A stretch of 64,000 nt of DNA from Saprospiraceae bacterium. Its GTDB lineage: Bacteria; Bacteroidota; Bacteroidia; Chitinophagales; Saprospiraceae. The stretch lies in contig JAHDBJ010000001.1 of NCBI GenBank assembly GCA_020630435.1, positions 124,001 through 188,000 on the forward strand, written 5' to 3'. The position numbers were made by a program, and so were the translations under genes. Numbering within the stretch: the first letter of the stretch is position 1; the number at the start of each line of letters is the position of its first letter. Shown in pieces: positions 64,000 to 64,000 of the stretch. The notes below the pieces were generated by a model. It was given only the letters and a program-made list of their open reading frames with translations, had not been told where the DNA came from and made no database searches.

Positions 64000-64000
64000 T

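Noticed and set aside
1-64000. tRNA, rRNA or CRISPR elements
   Set aside because: I scanned intergenic regions for the T-loop pattern GTTCRA, rRNA-like sequence and regularly spaced repeats and saw none. A covariance-model search would be decisive.

Overview
The window is about one-third G+C and is almost certainly chromosomal DNA of a member of the Bacteroidota. Evidence for this: a thermolysin-type protease with a C-terminal type IX secretion sorting domain, promoters of the TTG-N19-TAnnTTTG type, an OstA/LptA-like exported protein, a DUF6702/HupE/M1-peptidase cluster, a DUF5723 outer-membrane protein, a eukaryotic-type heme A synthase and a type II glutamine synthetase. A soluble-adenylyl-cyclase-like protein, a plant-type acyl-ACP desaturase next to an acyl-ACP thioesterase, and a 517-residue conserved unknown protein point weakly to the Saprospiria. 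The species cannot be named from the sequence alone. No rRNA, tRNA, CRISPR array or prophage was found.

Layout. 1-3 kb: rpoN (cut by the window edge), recX and heme A synthase, all on the minus strand. 1.25-3.86 kb: a dense cluster of DnaA-box-like 9-mers around an AT-rich 766-bp gene-free stretch, a candidate replication origin. 3.8-9.2 kb: HMCES/YedK, SAM hydrolase, PhoH, OstA-like protein and a small lipoprotein. 9.3-11.3 kb: a palindromic MITE-like repeat directly ahead of two overlapping nucleotidyltransferase genes. 11.4-13.7 kb: acyl-ACP desaturase, acyl-ACP thioesterase and a 12-cysteine exported peptide. 14-20 kb: GAF-PP2C phosphatase, TM2/TPR/SHOCT protein, an S41-like protein probably lacking its nucleophile, and an M20 peptidase. 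20.2-25 kb: thrA-thrB-thrC. 25-28.6 kb: DUF6702, HupE/UreJ and an M1 peptidase. 28.6-33.1 kb: a nitrogen block on the minus strand (PII, Amt, porin, glutamine synthetase). 33-42 kb: unknown helical protein, transhydrogenase alpha subunits without the beta subunit, an SDR, an SF2 helicase with membrane segments, and a DUF5723 protein. 41.6-48.8 kb: a small membrane protein, a TlpA-like lipoprotein, pheS, a coiled-coil exported protein and the sAC-like cyclase. 49-57 kb: P450, hisA, hisH, xerD, M4 protease, GNAT and a class IV aminotransferase. 57.5-64 kb: glutathione peroxidase, Tat-exported DUF1501 protein, the second repeat copy, PiT phosphate transporter, recJ and the end of a small unknown gene.

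How the genes work together. The threonine operon converts aspartate to threonine except for the aspartate-semialdehyde step. The PII-Amt-porin-GS block is a complete ammonium uptake and assimilation unit. The desaturase and thioesterase both act on acyl-ACP, so they probably shape the fatty-acid pool. Most other genes are housekeeping. Genes are tightly packed: several convergent pairs share or nearly share their stop codons. The strongest unexplained signals are the two same-orientation palindromic repeats set 20 and 29 bp ahead of start codons, the DnaA-box cluster, the membrane-linked helicase, the Cys-rich peptide and the structured leader of glutamine synthetase.
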